DNA of 64,000 nt, taken from G965220305 sp965220305. Its GTDB lineage: Bacteria; Chloroflexota; Dehalococcoidia; Lucifugimonadales; UBA3495. Positions 45,895 to 54,176 of the stretch are shown piece by piece (the stretch's first letter is position 1; the number at the start of each line of letters is the position of its first letter). The DNA lies in assembly GCA_965220305.1 (NCBI GenBank), contig OZ244817.1, forward strand, positions 1,860,001 to 1,924,000. Direction: 5' to 3'. The position numbers and the translations under genes are program-made. Under the pieces are notes generated by a model that saw nothing but the letters and a program-made list of their open reading frames with translations, was not told the origin of the DNA and searched no databases.

Positions 45895-46274
45895 TAGACA
45901 CTATGGGTTTGCTGCTGGACGTAGTGGTGCATCCAGCGAATATCCAGGACCGGGACGGGGCCAAGCTGGTCATCAGCAAGCTGACCGGCCGGTTTCCCCG
46001 GCTGGAACTGGTCTGGGCCGACGGCGGTTATGCCGGAAAGCTGGTTGAGTGGGTCCGCGACTTTGCGGGCTGGACGCTGGAGATTGTCAAGCGGCCCCGG
46101 GAGAGCCCTGGTTTCGAGGTCCTGCCTCGAAGATGGGTGGTTGAACGCACACTGGCCTGGCTGGGCCGGTCCCGGAGGCTGAGCAAGGACTACGAAACTC
46201 TGACGGAAACCAGTGAAGCTTGGATACACATTGCGATGATTCATCTGATGCTCCGGCGGCTCAAACCAGCTTGA
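45867..46274 (+). CDS. IS5-family transposase, downstream frame
   Basis: A 135-residue frame that begins inside the upstream one. It has KRHIVVDTMGLLLDVVVHPA, the second catalytic Asp in LVWADGGYAGKL, and the Glu in RRWVVERTLAWLGRSRRLSK. It is made as a fusion with the upstream frame through ribosomal frameshifting in IS427-like elements. It is complete to the usual C-terminus. Confidence 0.88.
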   Translation: MWGRKRHIVVDTMGLLLDVVVHPANIQDRDGAKLVISKLTGRFPRLELVWADGGYAGKLVEWVRDFAGWTLEIVKRPRESPGFEVLPRRWVVERTLAWLGRSRRLSKDYETLTETSEAWIHIAMIHLMLRRLKPA

Positions 46275-46324
46275 TTGCTTTTCACACACCCTCTGAGAGA
46301 CGCGGGGGCGTGAGGCCCCGGCTC

Positions 46325-46353
46325 CTGGATTCCCGCTTCCGCGGGAATGACGG
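46325..46353. repeat. Family A inverted repeat
   Basis: CTGGATTCCCGCTTCCGCGG followed by GAATGACGG, between the IS5 element and the SBP gene. Confidence 0.8.
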
Positions 46354-46503
46354 GTATGGACCTCCCCGGAATCCAGAATACCCCAGATTCACGGACGTCC
46401 GGGCCGCGCCGCCGATGGACCCCTTCCCCCTCGATGGGGGAAGGCTGGGATGGGGGTGCACCCCCGGCTGGCCTAGCCCCGCGCCAGTCCATTACTCCCT
46501 GCC

Positions 46504-48206
46504 CTAGTTCAGGGTTATTGTCCACATGGCAGTGGGGTAGGGGCCCAGGGGCCAGGGCTGGTAGGTCTTGATTCGTTTGCTTATCCCCAGGGGCAGGTTG
46601 GTATAGATGGTGCTGAAGGAGTAATGCGCCTCCCAGGACGCCCGGTACATCTTGTTGTAGGCGTCGTGGCGCAGGGCCGGGTCCATCACCGACAGCCCCT
46701 CGTCGGCCACCTTCACCAACTCCGGGTCCTCCGACTGGCGCAGACTGGAGTCCAGGTAGTGCATACTGCGGACCAGGCTGCCGCCGTCCCAGCGGCCTTC
46801 GTTGCTGCGGAAGTAAACATGGCCGTCCAGTTCCCGGTTGCGGACGCGCTCGCGGATGCTGACGTTCTGGCCCGCTTCCACTTCTACGTCAAGCCCCAGG
46901 TTGTCCTCCCACATCTGGGCTATTAGCTCGGCGTGTTCCACCATGAACGGGGTGTCGCTGGCCTGCCAGGTGTAGAGAGTGAAGGCGGGATAACCCGCGC
47001 CGCCGGGGTAGCCGGCCTCGGCCAGAAGCTGTTGGGCTTTTTCCACGTCGTAGGGCGTGGCGTCCAGGTCGGAACTGTAACCCAGCGTACTGGGGGTTAC
47101 CGCCTCAAACCCGGACAGGCCGGCCCCTTCAGTCCCGCCGTAGAGATTGTCCCGGATGAGCACCTTGTTGATGGCGTAGTCCAGGGCGTAGCGTACCCGC
47201 TTGTCGTTGCAGGGAAGGTCCGGTATCCAGCACCCGATGGGGCGGACCTGGGTGTAGGAGGCCTCTTCAATCCATACGTACCGGCCTCCGGCGCTTTCCA
47301 CCCGGTCCCGGGACTGGAGGGTCAATTCAACGATGTCCGCCTGGCCCGCGATGAGGGCGGAAACCCGGGTGGACTCCTCGGGCACCAACCGCATGTCCAG
47401 GGTCTTGAACTTCATCCGCCGGTCTTCGGGGAAGCCGTTGTCCGGGTTGTAGTAGTAGTCGGGGAACTGCTCAAACAGCAGTTGCTCCGAGCGCTTGAAG
47501 TCCATCAACTTGAAGGGGCCTGCGCCAATGGGAGCATCGGCGTAGGCCTTCTCGCCCACCTCTTCCCAATACTTCTGGGGAATGATAGAACCGCCGTCCG
47601 AGGAGGACTGCAGCGCCGAAAAGGTGAAGGGGAAGGATGAAGAGAGCTTGTTGTGGGTTACTTCGATGGTCTCGGGGCCGGTAATCTCGATTTTATCGGT
47701 GAGACGGGACCAGTTGATGGCGCCGGTGCTGGTGGCGCCCTCCTCAGCCTCCTTGCCGAAGTAACGCTGGAAGCTGAACTCAACGTCCCCTATGGTTACC
47801 GGGTCCCCGTTATGGAAGGTGGCCGCGCTGTCCGCGGAATGGTCATCGACCAGGTGAACCCGTCCGGGGAGACTTCCCAGGCCGAGGCGATACCGGATAC
47901 CATCTCGGTGTCGTGGTTGCCTTCAACCAGTACGGCGTGCAGCGCGCGCTGGTAGGTAGTTTCTCCCAAGCCCAGGGTGTACCTCGGCTCGAAGGCCTCG
48001 GTGCCGAACACCGTCTGCATGACGGTGACCATTCCGGTCACTTCCGTTGCCGCCGGTGGAGCGACCGGCGCGGCAGTCGCCTCGGGGACCGCCGTGGCCT
48101 GGGGAGCGCTGGAGGTATCCATCGCCGGGGCCGCGGTCGGTTGGGCCGGTGGCGGGGCTGTTGCCGCACCGCCGCAGGCGATTATAATCAACAGTACAAT
48201 TCCCAA
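46504..48206 (-). pseudogene. Family-5 solute-binding lipoprotein 2, frameshifted
   Basis: It begins near a TTG with a lipoprotein signal (GIVLLIIIACGG) and a Pro/Ala/Thr linker, then GMVTVMQTVFGTEAFEPRYT. The frame breaks near 47826 by one base and resumes as ADSAATFHNGDPVTIGDVEF. It then runs to a normal end (PWPLGPYPTAMW). It carries SBP_bac_5 features, including VRYALDYAINKVLIRDNLYGG. The N-terminus is fused by a deletion to the truncated SBP1 gene. Family proteins capture peptides, nickel or sugars for DppBC-type permeases. It is probably inactive unless the shift is a sequencing error. Confidence 0.72.
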
Positions 48207-49633
48207 TCCAGTTCCCGGTTTCTGGCCTGTTGCCGGATGGCAGTGGGATCACCCACAACCACGGTCACCTCCAGCCCCAGGTTGTCCTGCCACATCCCGG
48301 CAATCAGCTCGGCCTGCTCCGGTTGTAGCGGCACGTCGCCGCCGTTCCAGGTGTGCATCTTAAAGGGTGGATACCCCTCGCCACCGGGGTAGCCGGCATC
48401 AGCCAGGAGCTGCTTGGCCTGTTCCGGGTCGAAGGGGAGGGAGTCCAGTTCGGGGCTGTATCCCAGGGCGTTGGGCGTGGCTGCTTCAAAGCCGCCAACC
48501 TGGGCTACTTCGATGCCGCCGTAGAGCTTGTCCCGGATCAACTCCTTGTCGATGGCGTAGTCAAGGGCGTAGCGGACCCGCTTATCGCTGCAAGGCAGGT
48601 CCAGCCTCCAACAGCCCATGGGCCGCACCTGGGAGTAGGAAGCCTCGGGAATGAAGACCAAGCGGCCCCCGGCTGACTCTACCTGGCCGCGGGCATTCAG
48701 GCTGGCCTCAATCAAGTCCACCTGGCCGGCCCGCAGGGCGGATACCCGGGTGGACTCCTCAGTAACCAGCCGCTCGTCCATTGTCTGGAACTTCATCCGC
48801 CGGTCCTCATGGAAACCGTTCTCCGGGGTGAAGTAATAGTCATCGAACCGCTCGAAGAGCATCTGCTCCGAGGGCTTGTAGTCAATCAGTTTTAAGGGCC
48901 CGGCGCCCACCGGCTCGGCCTCCCAGCCGTCTTTGCCGCCCACCGATTCCCAGTAATTCTTGGGCAAGACGGCCCCGTGGGCGTCGGAGGAGTGGAGCTG
49001 GGACATCAGGAAGGGGTAGGTGGCGTTGGGTTCGGTCTGGGTTACGACGATGGTGTTGGGACCGGTAATCTCCTGGCTGATGGTACGCTTGGACTGTTGG
49101 ATGAAGATGCCGTGGATGGCGCCCTCCGCCGCCTCCGGCCCGTGGTGCCGGTCCAGGGTGAAGTGAATATCGTCAATGGTCAGATCGTCACCATTGTGGA
49201 ACTTCACCCCATTGCGGATGGTCCAAGTCCATTGCAGGCCATCTGCGGACAGCTCCCAACTCTCCGCGATGCCGGGGATCATCTCGGTATTCTCGTTGCC
49301 GGCGATGAGCCACCCGTGCAGCATCCGGTGTTGGGTCATAATCTGGCCCGAGGCGTCCCGGGGCTCAAAGGCCTGGGTGCCCCAGTCGGCGGCCATCATG
49401 GTGACCGTGCCGGAAACGGTCTCCGGCGCGGTGGAGTCAGAGGCCGGGGCGGGTACTGCGGTGGGAGCGGCGGCGCCAGACATGGCTGGCGCGGTGGTGG
49501 CTTCTGGAGCCGCCGGGCCCGAGTCTGAAACGGGCTCGGCGGAACTGGCGCACGCGACGAAGAGGACCAGGGTTGCGGCAAATAAGATGTAGAGTATGGC
49601 GTTGCGGCCTGACGGTATTCAGATACTTGGCAT
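48188..49633 (-). pseudogene. Family-5 solute-binding lipoprotein 1, nonsense and 3' truncated
   Basis: A well-placed start (GAAGGAG, then ATG at 49633) is followed at codon 5 by an in-frame TGA. The same frame then continues with a good lipoprotein signal (ILYILFAATLVLFVACASSA) and a complete SBP body (VSGTVTMMAADWGTQAFEPR, WTIRNGVKFHNGDDLTIDD, VRYALDYAIDKELIRDKLYGG). It stops abruptly after ARNRELDWELYC, where SBP2 and relatives continue for roughly 95 more residues. The next ATG (49483) lies after the signal peptide. The gene therefore looks dead twice over. Confidence 0.72.
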
Positions 49634-49673
49634 TTGCGCTCCTTCGCCGGGATATTCCGGGCCCCTTCCTCAA

Positions 49674-49728
49674 GAGCCCCGAAGCCCCAGCCTGACTGGG
49701 ATTGGGGTTAATCTGCCGTTGGGGGCTC
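49674..49728. promoter_or_regulatory. Hairpin leader upstream of SBP1
   Basis: GAGCCCC and GGGGCTC arms enclose CCCCA..TGGGG stems about 40 bp before the original SBP1 start. It may be a leader structure or an attenuator. The rest of 49634-49921 shows no gene. Confidence 0.3.
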
Positions 49729-49921
49729 TCCTGCTCTATGCTTCTCCGACGCCGGCCTTCTCCGAAATTCAACCCGGAACTTTCAGGGGCCAGATAAACA
49801 CAAAGCTATTGCGACTGCGTTTGTCAAGGGAAAACCCAAGCTGGCAGAATGTCGACAAAGCACGGAACGAGAGGCGATATATTTGGCGCTTGCAATAGGG
49901 AACTGCGGCTTGAACCAAAAG

Positions 49922-49997
49922 TGGTGCCGAGGGACAGACTCGAACTGTCGACACCGGCATTTTCAGTGCCGTGCTCTACCACCTGAGCTACCTCGGC
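49922..49997 (-). tRNA. tRNA-Phe (GAA)
   Basis: Acceptor GCCGAGG/CCTCGGC, D-arm TAGCTCAGGTGGTAGAGC, anticodon stem CGGCA-CTGAAAA-TGCCG with anticodon GAA, T-arm ACAGTTCGAGTCTGT, discriminator A and encoded CCA; 76 nt. Confidence 0.97.
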
Positions 49998-50423
49998 TGG
50001 TGGGACATATATTATAGCCCGGCCTCGGGCACTGTCAAGGCAAAACCAGAGCCACGGGGAATTTTGGTTCTCAGGATAGGGTCAAGTTCATCCTGATGAG
50101 CAGGCTGCCACCCCCCACCGTCATCCCCATGAAAAAAGGGGGGCATCCCCTCACCTGGCCTTAACCAGGCCACCGTCATTTCGGCGGAGGCCAAAACACC
50201 CATCCCGCCGTTATTCATGTGCGGGCAGATTCCCCATCCTACCGTCATTCCGGCGCAGGCCGGAATCCAGGGGCGGGGGATCTACCCCCCGCAACGCCAA
50301 GGGGCAGGTCTGAGACCTGCCCCTGATTTTGCCCTCCGTAAGGACTCGCGGGAAATTCGCCGGAAATCTGAAGAAGGATACAACCCCAAGCCGACCATCC
50401 ACCAGCCCCCTGGCCGCCCAGGG
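49998..50423. repeat. Intergenic repeats and a perfect palindrome
   Basis: A family A copy lies at 50242-50270 and a half-copy near 50172. A 23-bp perfect hairpin (GGGGCAGGTCT and AGACCTGCCCC) lies at 50301-50323, followed by TGATTTTG. No gene is seen. Confidence 0.7.
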
Positions 50424-50756
50424 TTAGTCTGCTGCCAAGGACAACAGGTTTTCTTCCCTCATATCCGGCATACCGGCGTCCCGGCAGCGTCGCATGATGC
50501 GGAAGATGGTCCGAACCGTCACCGAGAAACGGTCCGCCGCTTGCTCCACCGTCAGATTCTCCATTTGCAGGGTAGCCACCACCTTCAGGTCTTTGGCCAA
50601 CCGCCGGTTGCGCTGGTACCAGACCGGGTCATCATACTTGCACTGGGGCAGTGGACAGTGAAGACATGAGGCCGACACCTCACACCCGGTATCTTCATAA
50701 TGATAGAATTCCGGCACCGCATCCACTGGCATACTGACCACACTATTCCGAGCCAT
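50424..50756 (-). CDS. Cys-cluster helix-turn-helix protein
   Basis: A 110-residue protein with a Cys-x5-Cys-x2-Cys-x4-Cys cluster (CEVSASCLHCPLPQC), probably binding zinc or an iron-sulfur cluster. It is followed by a C-terminal helix-turn-helix (LTVEQAADRFSVTVRTIFRIMRR). The layout suggests a small metal- or redox-sensing DNA-binding protein. The ATG at 50756 follows GGGAGAG; an upstream ATG adds seven residues. No characterised family was recognised. Confidence 0.7.
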   Translation of the reverse strand: MARNSVVSMPVDAVPEFYHYEDTGCEVSASCLHCPLPQCKYDDPVWYQRNRRLAKDLKVVATLQMENLTVEQAADRFSVTVRTIFRIMRRCRDAGMPDMREENLLSLAAD

Positions 50757-51027
50757 CTCCACTCTCCCAAAACTCATGTTCTGATTTTAGCTTAAGCAAA
50801 GTATAGAACGCACGTTCTGTAAGTGTCAAGAGATTCTCGGGGGAACTTTTGCCATTGGGGCGCTCCTGCTTCCTGCTGGGCCGGTACGATGGGCCCACCA
50901 GCAGCGGGCCCAGACCTTGGAGCTCCACCACCGCATTTGACGGTGCCGGACGCCATTGTTATATTCCCAAACAGGTAGAATGGCGGCGACGCCGCGACAA
51001 ATTACATTCGCCAGGGAGTTGCCGAAT

Positions 51028-51807
51028 ATGTCGGAATACGAAACCATGATTTACGAGCGCAAGGGCAGAATTGGCTACATCATGTTCAACCGTCCCCAGT
51101 CGCTCAACGCCGTCAACGACCAGTTTGAGGAGGACATCCACAACGCGCTACTGGAGTTCGACCTGGATGAAGAAGCCTGGGTGGGCATCATCCACGGCAC
51201 GGGGCGCTGCTTTTGCGCCGGGGCGGACATCAAGCAGCGGCTGGTGGAAATGACGCCGATGCAGCGGGCCCGGCGCACCATGGGGACCAGCTCCGAGGCC
51301 TACCTGGGGCGCACCATCAACTGGAAGCCGGTCATCGCCGCTGTCCACGGCTACGCTCTGGGCGCGGGCACCTCCATCGCCGCCGAGTGCGACCTGATTG
51401 TCGCCTCGGAGGAAGCCCAGTTCGGCATAACCGAGACCAAGCGGGGGCTGCCGGGAGCCCGGGTTTGGGCCAAGATGAACGCCTTTATGCCGTCCAAAGT
51501 AGTCAGCGAGATGGTCATTACCGGGGAGCCGGTGGGGGCCTCGGAGATGTACCGGCTGGGGTTAATCAACCGACTGGTGCCCACGGGCCAGCACCTGGAA
51601 GCCGCCGAAGAGCTGGCGGAGAAGGTCCTGAAAGCGCCGCCCCTGGCGGCCCGGGCCGGGGTACGCCTAACCCGACGCCAGTGGGTGCAGCCCCTCTACG
51701 ACGCCAATATGTACATTCAACCCCTGGGGTTGCACTTGACCGAGGACTTCAAAGAGGCCGGGCGGTCCTTTGTGGAGAAGCGCCCTCCAGAGTACCAGGG
51801 CCGGTAG
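51028..51807 (+). CDS. Enoyl-CoA hydratase/isomerase family protein
   Basis: A 259-residue crotonase. It has NRPQSLNAVNDQFEEDI, an oxyanion-hole segment GRCFCAGADIKQRL, a second oxyanion element PVIAAVHGYALGAGTSIAAE, and ITETKRGLPGARVWAK. The last lies where hydratases carry a catalytic Glu (family PExxxG). The ATG at 51028 was chosen with AGGGAG upstream; an earlier ATG adds 24 residues. Likely beta-oxidation or a side branch. It stands alone. Confidence 0.9.
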   Translation: MSEYETMIYERKGRIGYIMFNRPQSLNAVNDQFEEDIHNALLEFDLDEEAWVGIIHGTGRCFCAGADIKQRLVEMTPMQRARRTMGTSSEAYLGRTINWKPVIAAVHGYALGAGTSIAAECDLIVASEEAQFGITETKRGLPGARVWAKMNAFMPSKVVSEMVITGEPVGASEMYRLGLINRLVPTGQHLEAAEELAEKVLKAPPLAARAGVRLTRRQWVQPLYDANMYIQPLGLHLTEDFKEAGRSFVEKRPPEYQGR

Positions 51808-51895
51808 AGATTGTGGGGAGGCAGTGCAGTTCCAAGTCTCCCCAACCGTAAAGAGGTCTATTTGACTGACAAATCTTTGGGAGCGGACGAAAGAA

Positions 51896-52630
51896 ATGTT
51901 GTCTCAGTTTCTTAGCGATGTATTCCCTGAACTGATTGACTCCCCCATGCATGACCAATGTTGGGTAGCCAAGGCAATTAAGGCGGAACATCCCGGCCTG
52001 AGTATCCTCGCAGAAGCGATTCAGATTGTTGAACAATGTCGCGGATTAGAGACGCTGAAGTTCAAAGTGAAACAGGAACATCCCTCGGATTCTAACCACA
52101 ATCCTCAGTATGATGCCCGAGTTCGCGATTGCTTGGTTGAGGCTTGTGCTTTTGCATGGGCAGCTTCACGGGGGTTAGGAAATCCGATATTCTCAGACTG
52201 TGAAGGAACTCCTGATATTCTCTTGAATAGTGGCCGCTGGATCGAGGTCAAAGCAATTCACCATTCTCAGGAAGACGACGCCCGTATGAAGGAAATGCTT
52301 GAGGGCAAGGTAGTGTCAGGCCAAGTTGCAGAAGCAGGTCCCGGTCTGTACAAGAAGTTCGAGAGTTCGCTTGACGACGCGATGAAGAAATTCGCCCGGC
52401 AAGGTCAGGAAAATAATGCAGAGGCTAATGTGGTCTTTTTCAATCTTAACAGTGTGGACGTTCCAACCATGCCCAAGAAAGAAGAAACTCTTGACAACCT
52501 TAGCAAATGGGCTGAGAAGATAGAAACCGAGAGGGCAGGTGTCAAGTTAGTGATGTGCTTCAGCTATAATTGGAAAGAACCCTTCAGGGACCCTTTCGGC
52601 AACTCGGAGCAGTCAATCCGATCACGTTGA
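51896..52630 (+). CDS. Predicted PD-(D/E)XK nuclease-like protein
   Basis: A 244-residue protein whose central region reads CEGTPDILLNSGRWIEVKAI. It is a clear PD-x(n)-ExK signature, preceded by a helix with DARVRDCLVEACAFAWAASRG. The rest has no recognised domain. Codon use is markedly more AT-rich than the flanking enoyl-CoA hydratase and YqeK genes, suggesting transfer. There is no methyltransferase next to it. It may be a solitary restriction-type or repair nuclease. The next gene begins 1 bp after its stop. Confidence 0.6.
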   Translation: MLSQFLSDVFPELIDSPMHDQCWVAKAIKAEHPGLSILAEAIQIVEQCRGLETLKFKVKQEHPSDSNHNPQYDARVRDCLVEACAFAWAASRGLGNPIFSDCEGTPDILLNSGRWIEVKAIHHSQEDDARMKEMLEGKVVSGQVAEAGPGLYKKFESSLDDAMKKFARQGQENNAEANVVFFNLNSVDVPTMPKKEETLDNLSKWAEKIETERAGVKLVMCFSYNWKEPFRDPFGNSEQSIRSR

Positions 52631-52631
52631 T

Positions 52632-53174
52632 ATGGAACTTACAGTATCAACATGCTTCAAAAGGGCTGTGGCAGCAGCCATAGTCTTGGTTTTGGGTAGC
52701 ATCGGTATGGGATGTATGAATGCCCCCGACTTAGATCGGATAAGGGATATGTCCAGACCCGAGGCAATCCTTTACCAGTGGTTTGTGCATGAGACTATTC
52801 TGGCGAAAGTGGATTTTGCATCAGAAGGTGTTGTTTTGCCATATTATTGGAGCGCTCCGCAACCATGCTCTGTCGTGAGGATTCATTCCCATCAATTGAA
52901 TGATCGGGATGTAGTAGAAGCGTTTCGCTTAGCTTGTGAACGGTACGATGTCATAACAAAAAAGTACATCGATTTACGGTTGGAGGGTATAGAAGAAAAG
53001 TACAGGGACCCCCTAGGAGCAAGAAGCCGGGAAGCGGTGATGGTGGGGAGATTCAAACATGAGATGCAGGAAGTCAGTGATAATCTTCGAGGTGACTTGG
53101 TGTGTGGGTTGGCCAAGGAACACTTTTACGATGGCGAGCACCGTTGTCGCCAACGGGATGAGGAATCGAGATAA
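52632..53174 (+). CDS. Hypothetical lipoprotein
   Basis: A 180-residue protein with a signal segment (AVAAAIVLVLGSIGMGC, Cys at about 29) that fits a lipobox. The remainder is soluble and helical (DVVEAFRLACERYDVITKKYI). It shares the AT-leaning codon use of the preceding nuclease-like gene and starts immediately after it, so the two are probably co-transcribed and acquired together. No family recognised. Confidence 0.6.
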   Translation: MELTVSTCFKRAVAAAIVLVLGSIGMGCMNAPDLDRIRDMSRPEAILYQWFVHETILAKVDFASEGVVLPYYWSAPQPCSVVRIHSHQLNDRDVVEAFRLACERYDVITKKYIDLRLEGIEEKYRDPLGARSREAVMVGRFKHEMQEVSDNLRGDLVCGLAKEHFYDGEHRCRQRDEESR

Positions 53175-53219
53175 GCTGCCGAGTCCAGGAAGATGTCTGG
53201 GAGCGTTCCCACAACTCAA

Positions 53220-53807
53220 TCAGACTAGGTTAGCGATGAGGGAGTTGCGCGTTTCCACCATCATGGGGTGTACCATACCGCCCCGGTTGAGCTGGCCCAG
53301 GGTTTCCCGGGTGAGGAACTCCAGTATGGCCCGGTCCAAGTTTTCCCGGGCCAGTTGTAGCAGCCGGGGCTGGTAAGGATAGCTCCTAATCTTGGGCGGG
53401 TCCAGCTTGTCGGCCAGGAAGACCACCTTGCCCAGGGTGTCCAGGGTGGGATGGGCGGTGGTATGCCAGTAGACCGCCTGGTGCAGCGATGCGTCGTCCA
53501 GTCCTTCTTCCTTCCGCAGCAGCTCCGCGCCAACCGGCCCGTGCAACAGCACGGGAGCGTGCCAGTCCACCAGGGCTATGGGCAAGCCCAGGGCCCTGGC
53601 GTGGCCCAGCAGTTCCTCGCCAGGCATGGCCCGGGCCACGTCGTGGGCCAGCATCCCCAGGGCGGCCCGTTCCGGGGCCAGACCATGCAGGGGAGCCAAC
53701 TCGCGGGCAATATCCTGTACCCGCTGGATGTGGGCTTGCAGACGCTCGGGCAGAGCTTCCACCCGTCGTTGGATGTGAAGCTGCAAATCCTCCAATGAAT
53801 CTCCCAA
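53220..53807 (-). CDS. HD domain protein, YqeK-like Ap4A hydrolase
   Basis: A 195-residue HD-superfamily protein. It has the metal ligands HIQRVQDIARELA, GMLAHDVARA (HD), LLHGPVGAELL, VYWHTTAHPTL and FLADKLDP, in the order of the YqeK symmetrical diadenosine-tetraphosphatase family. It removes signalling or stress nucleotides. The start is TTG. It is usually next to nadD and rsfS, absent here. It lies 2 bp after the HIT gene, so they form an operon. Confidence 0.87.
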   Translation of the reverse strand: MGDSLEDLQLHIQRRVEALPERLQAHIQRVQDIARELAPLHGLAPERAALGMLAHDVARAMPGEELLGHARALGLPIALVDWHAPVLLHGPVGAELLRKEEGLDDASLHQAVYWHTTAHPTLDTLGKVVFLADKLDPPKIRSYPYQPRLLQLARENLDRAILEFLTRETLGQLNRGGMVHPMMVETRNSLIANLV

Positions 53808-53809
53808 GG

Positions 53810-54157
53810 TCAGCCCATAGCCCCCAGCTTCTGTCCGGCCAGCAGGTGCAGGTGGACGTGCTCTATCTCCTGTCCCGAGTCCTGGCCCTGGTTCAGGGCC
53901 AGCCGGTAGCCGCTGAGGGTGGCCCCTTCCCGCCGGGCCATCTCTTCGGCCACCACAAACATGTGGCCCATGATGGGCACCTGGCCGGGCCCGACGTAGG
54001 CCAGCGAGGCCAAATGCATGTTGGGGATTATCAGCAGGTGAATGGGGACCTTGGGGTTGATGTCCTTGACCACAAAGACCCGTTCATCTCGGTATATGGG
54101 GGCCTGGTGGACCGGGTCCTGGGCCATGTTGCAGAAGATACATTCCCGGGTGGTCAT
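53810..54157 (-). CDS. HIT family protein
   Basis: A 115-residue HIT/HINT protein: CIFCNMAQ at the N-terminus, DINPKVPIHLLIIPNMH in the middle, and the catalytic triad motif HVHLHLLAG. It is a nucleoside phosphoramidate or dinucleotide hydrolase. Its pairing with YqeK suggests a dinucleotide polyphosphate role. The GGAAGG site precedes the ATG. Length is standard. Confidence 0.94.
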   Translation of the reverse strand: MTTRECIFCNMAQDPVHQAPIYRDERVFVVKDINPKVPIHLLIIPNMHLASLAYVGPGQVPIMGHMFVVAEEMARREGATLSGYRLALNQGQDSGQEIEHVHLHLLAGQKLGAMG

Positions 54158-54176
54158 CGGTTCTTGCCACCTTCCC

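Larger units (their letters stand above)
45445..46294 (+). mobile_element. IS5-family insertion sequence (IS427-like)
   Basis: Terminal inverted repeats AGAGGGTGTGTGAAAAGCA (45445-45463) and its complement (46276-46294) enclose a two-frame transposase. A perfect target duplication is not seen (TTA on the left, TGA on the right). Its left end supplied bases to the TTAG target of the IS701 element, so it was probably there first. Confidence 0.85.

Noticed and set aside
49618..49633. TGA at codon 5 of SBP1 read as selenocysteine or tryptophan
   Set aside because: No SECIS-like structure is obvious at that position, and other genes here end normally in TGA (for example the MmgE/PrpD gene), so the code is standard.
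42137..49633. A complete, working dipeptide import operon
   Set aside because: Both binding-protein genes are damaged, two IS elements separate them from the permeases, and no ATPase gene follows.
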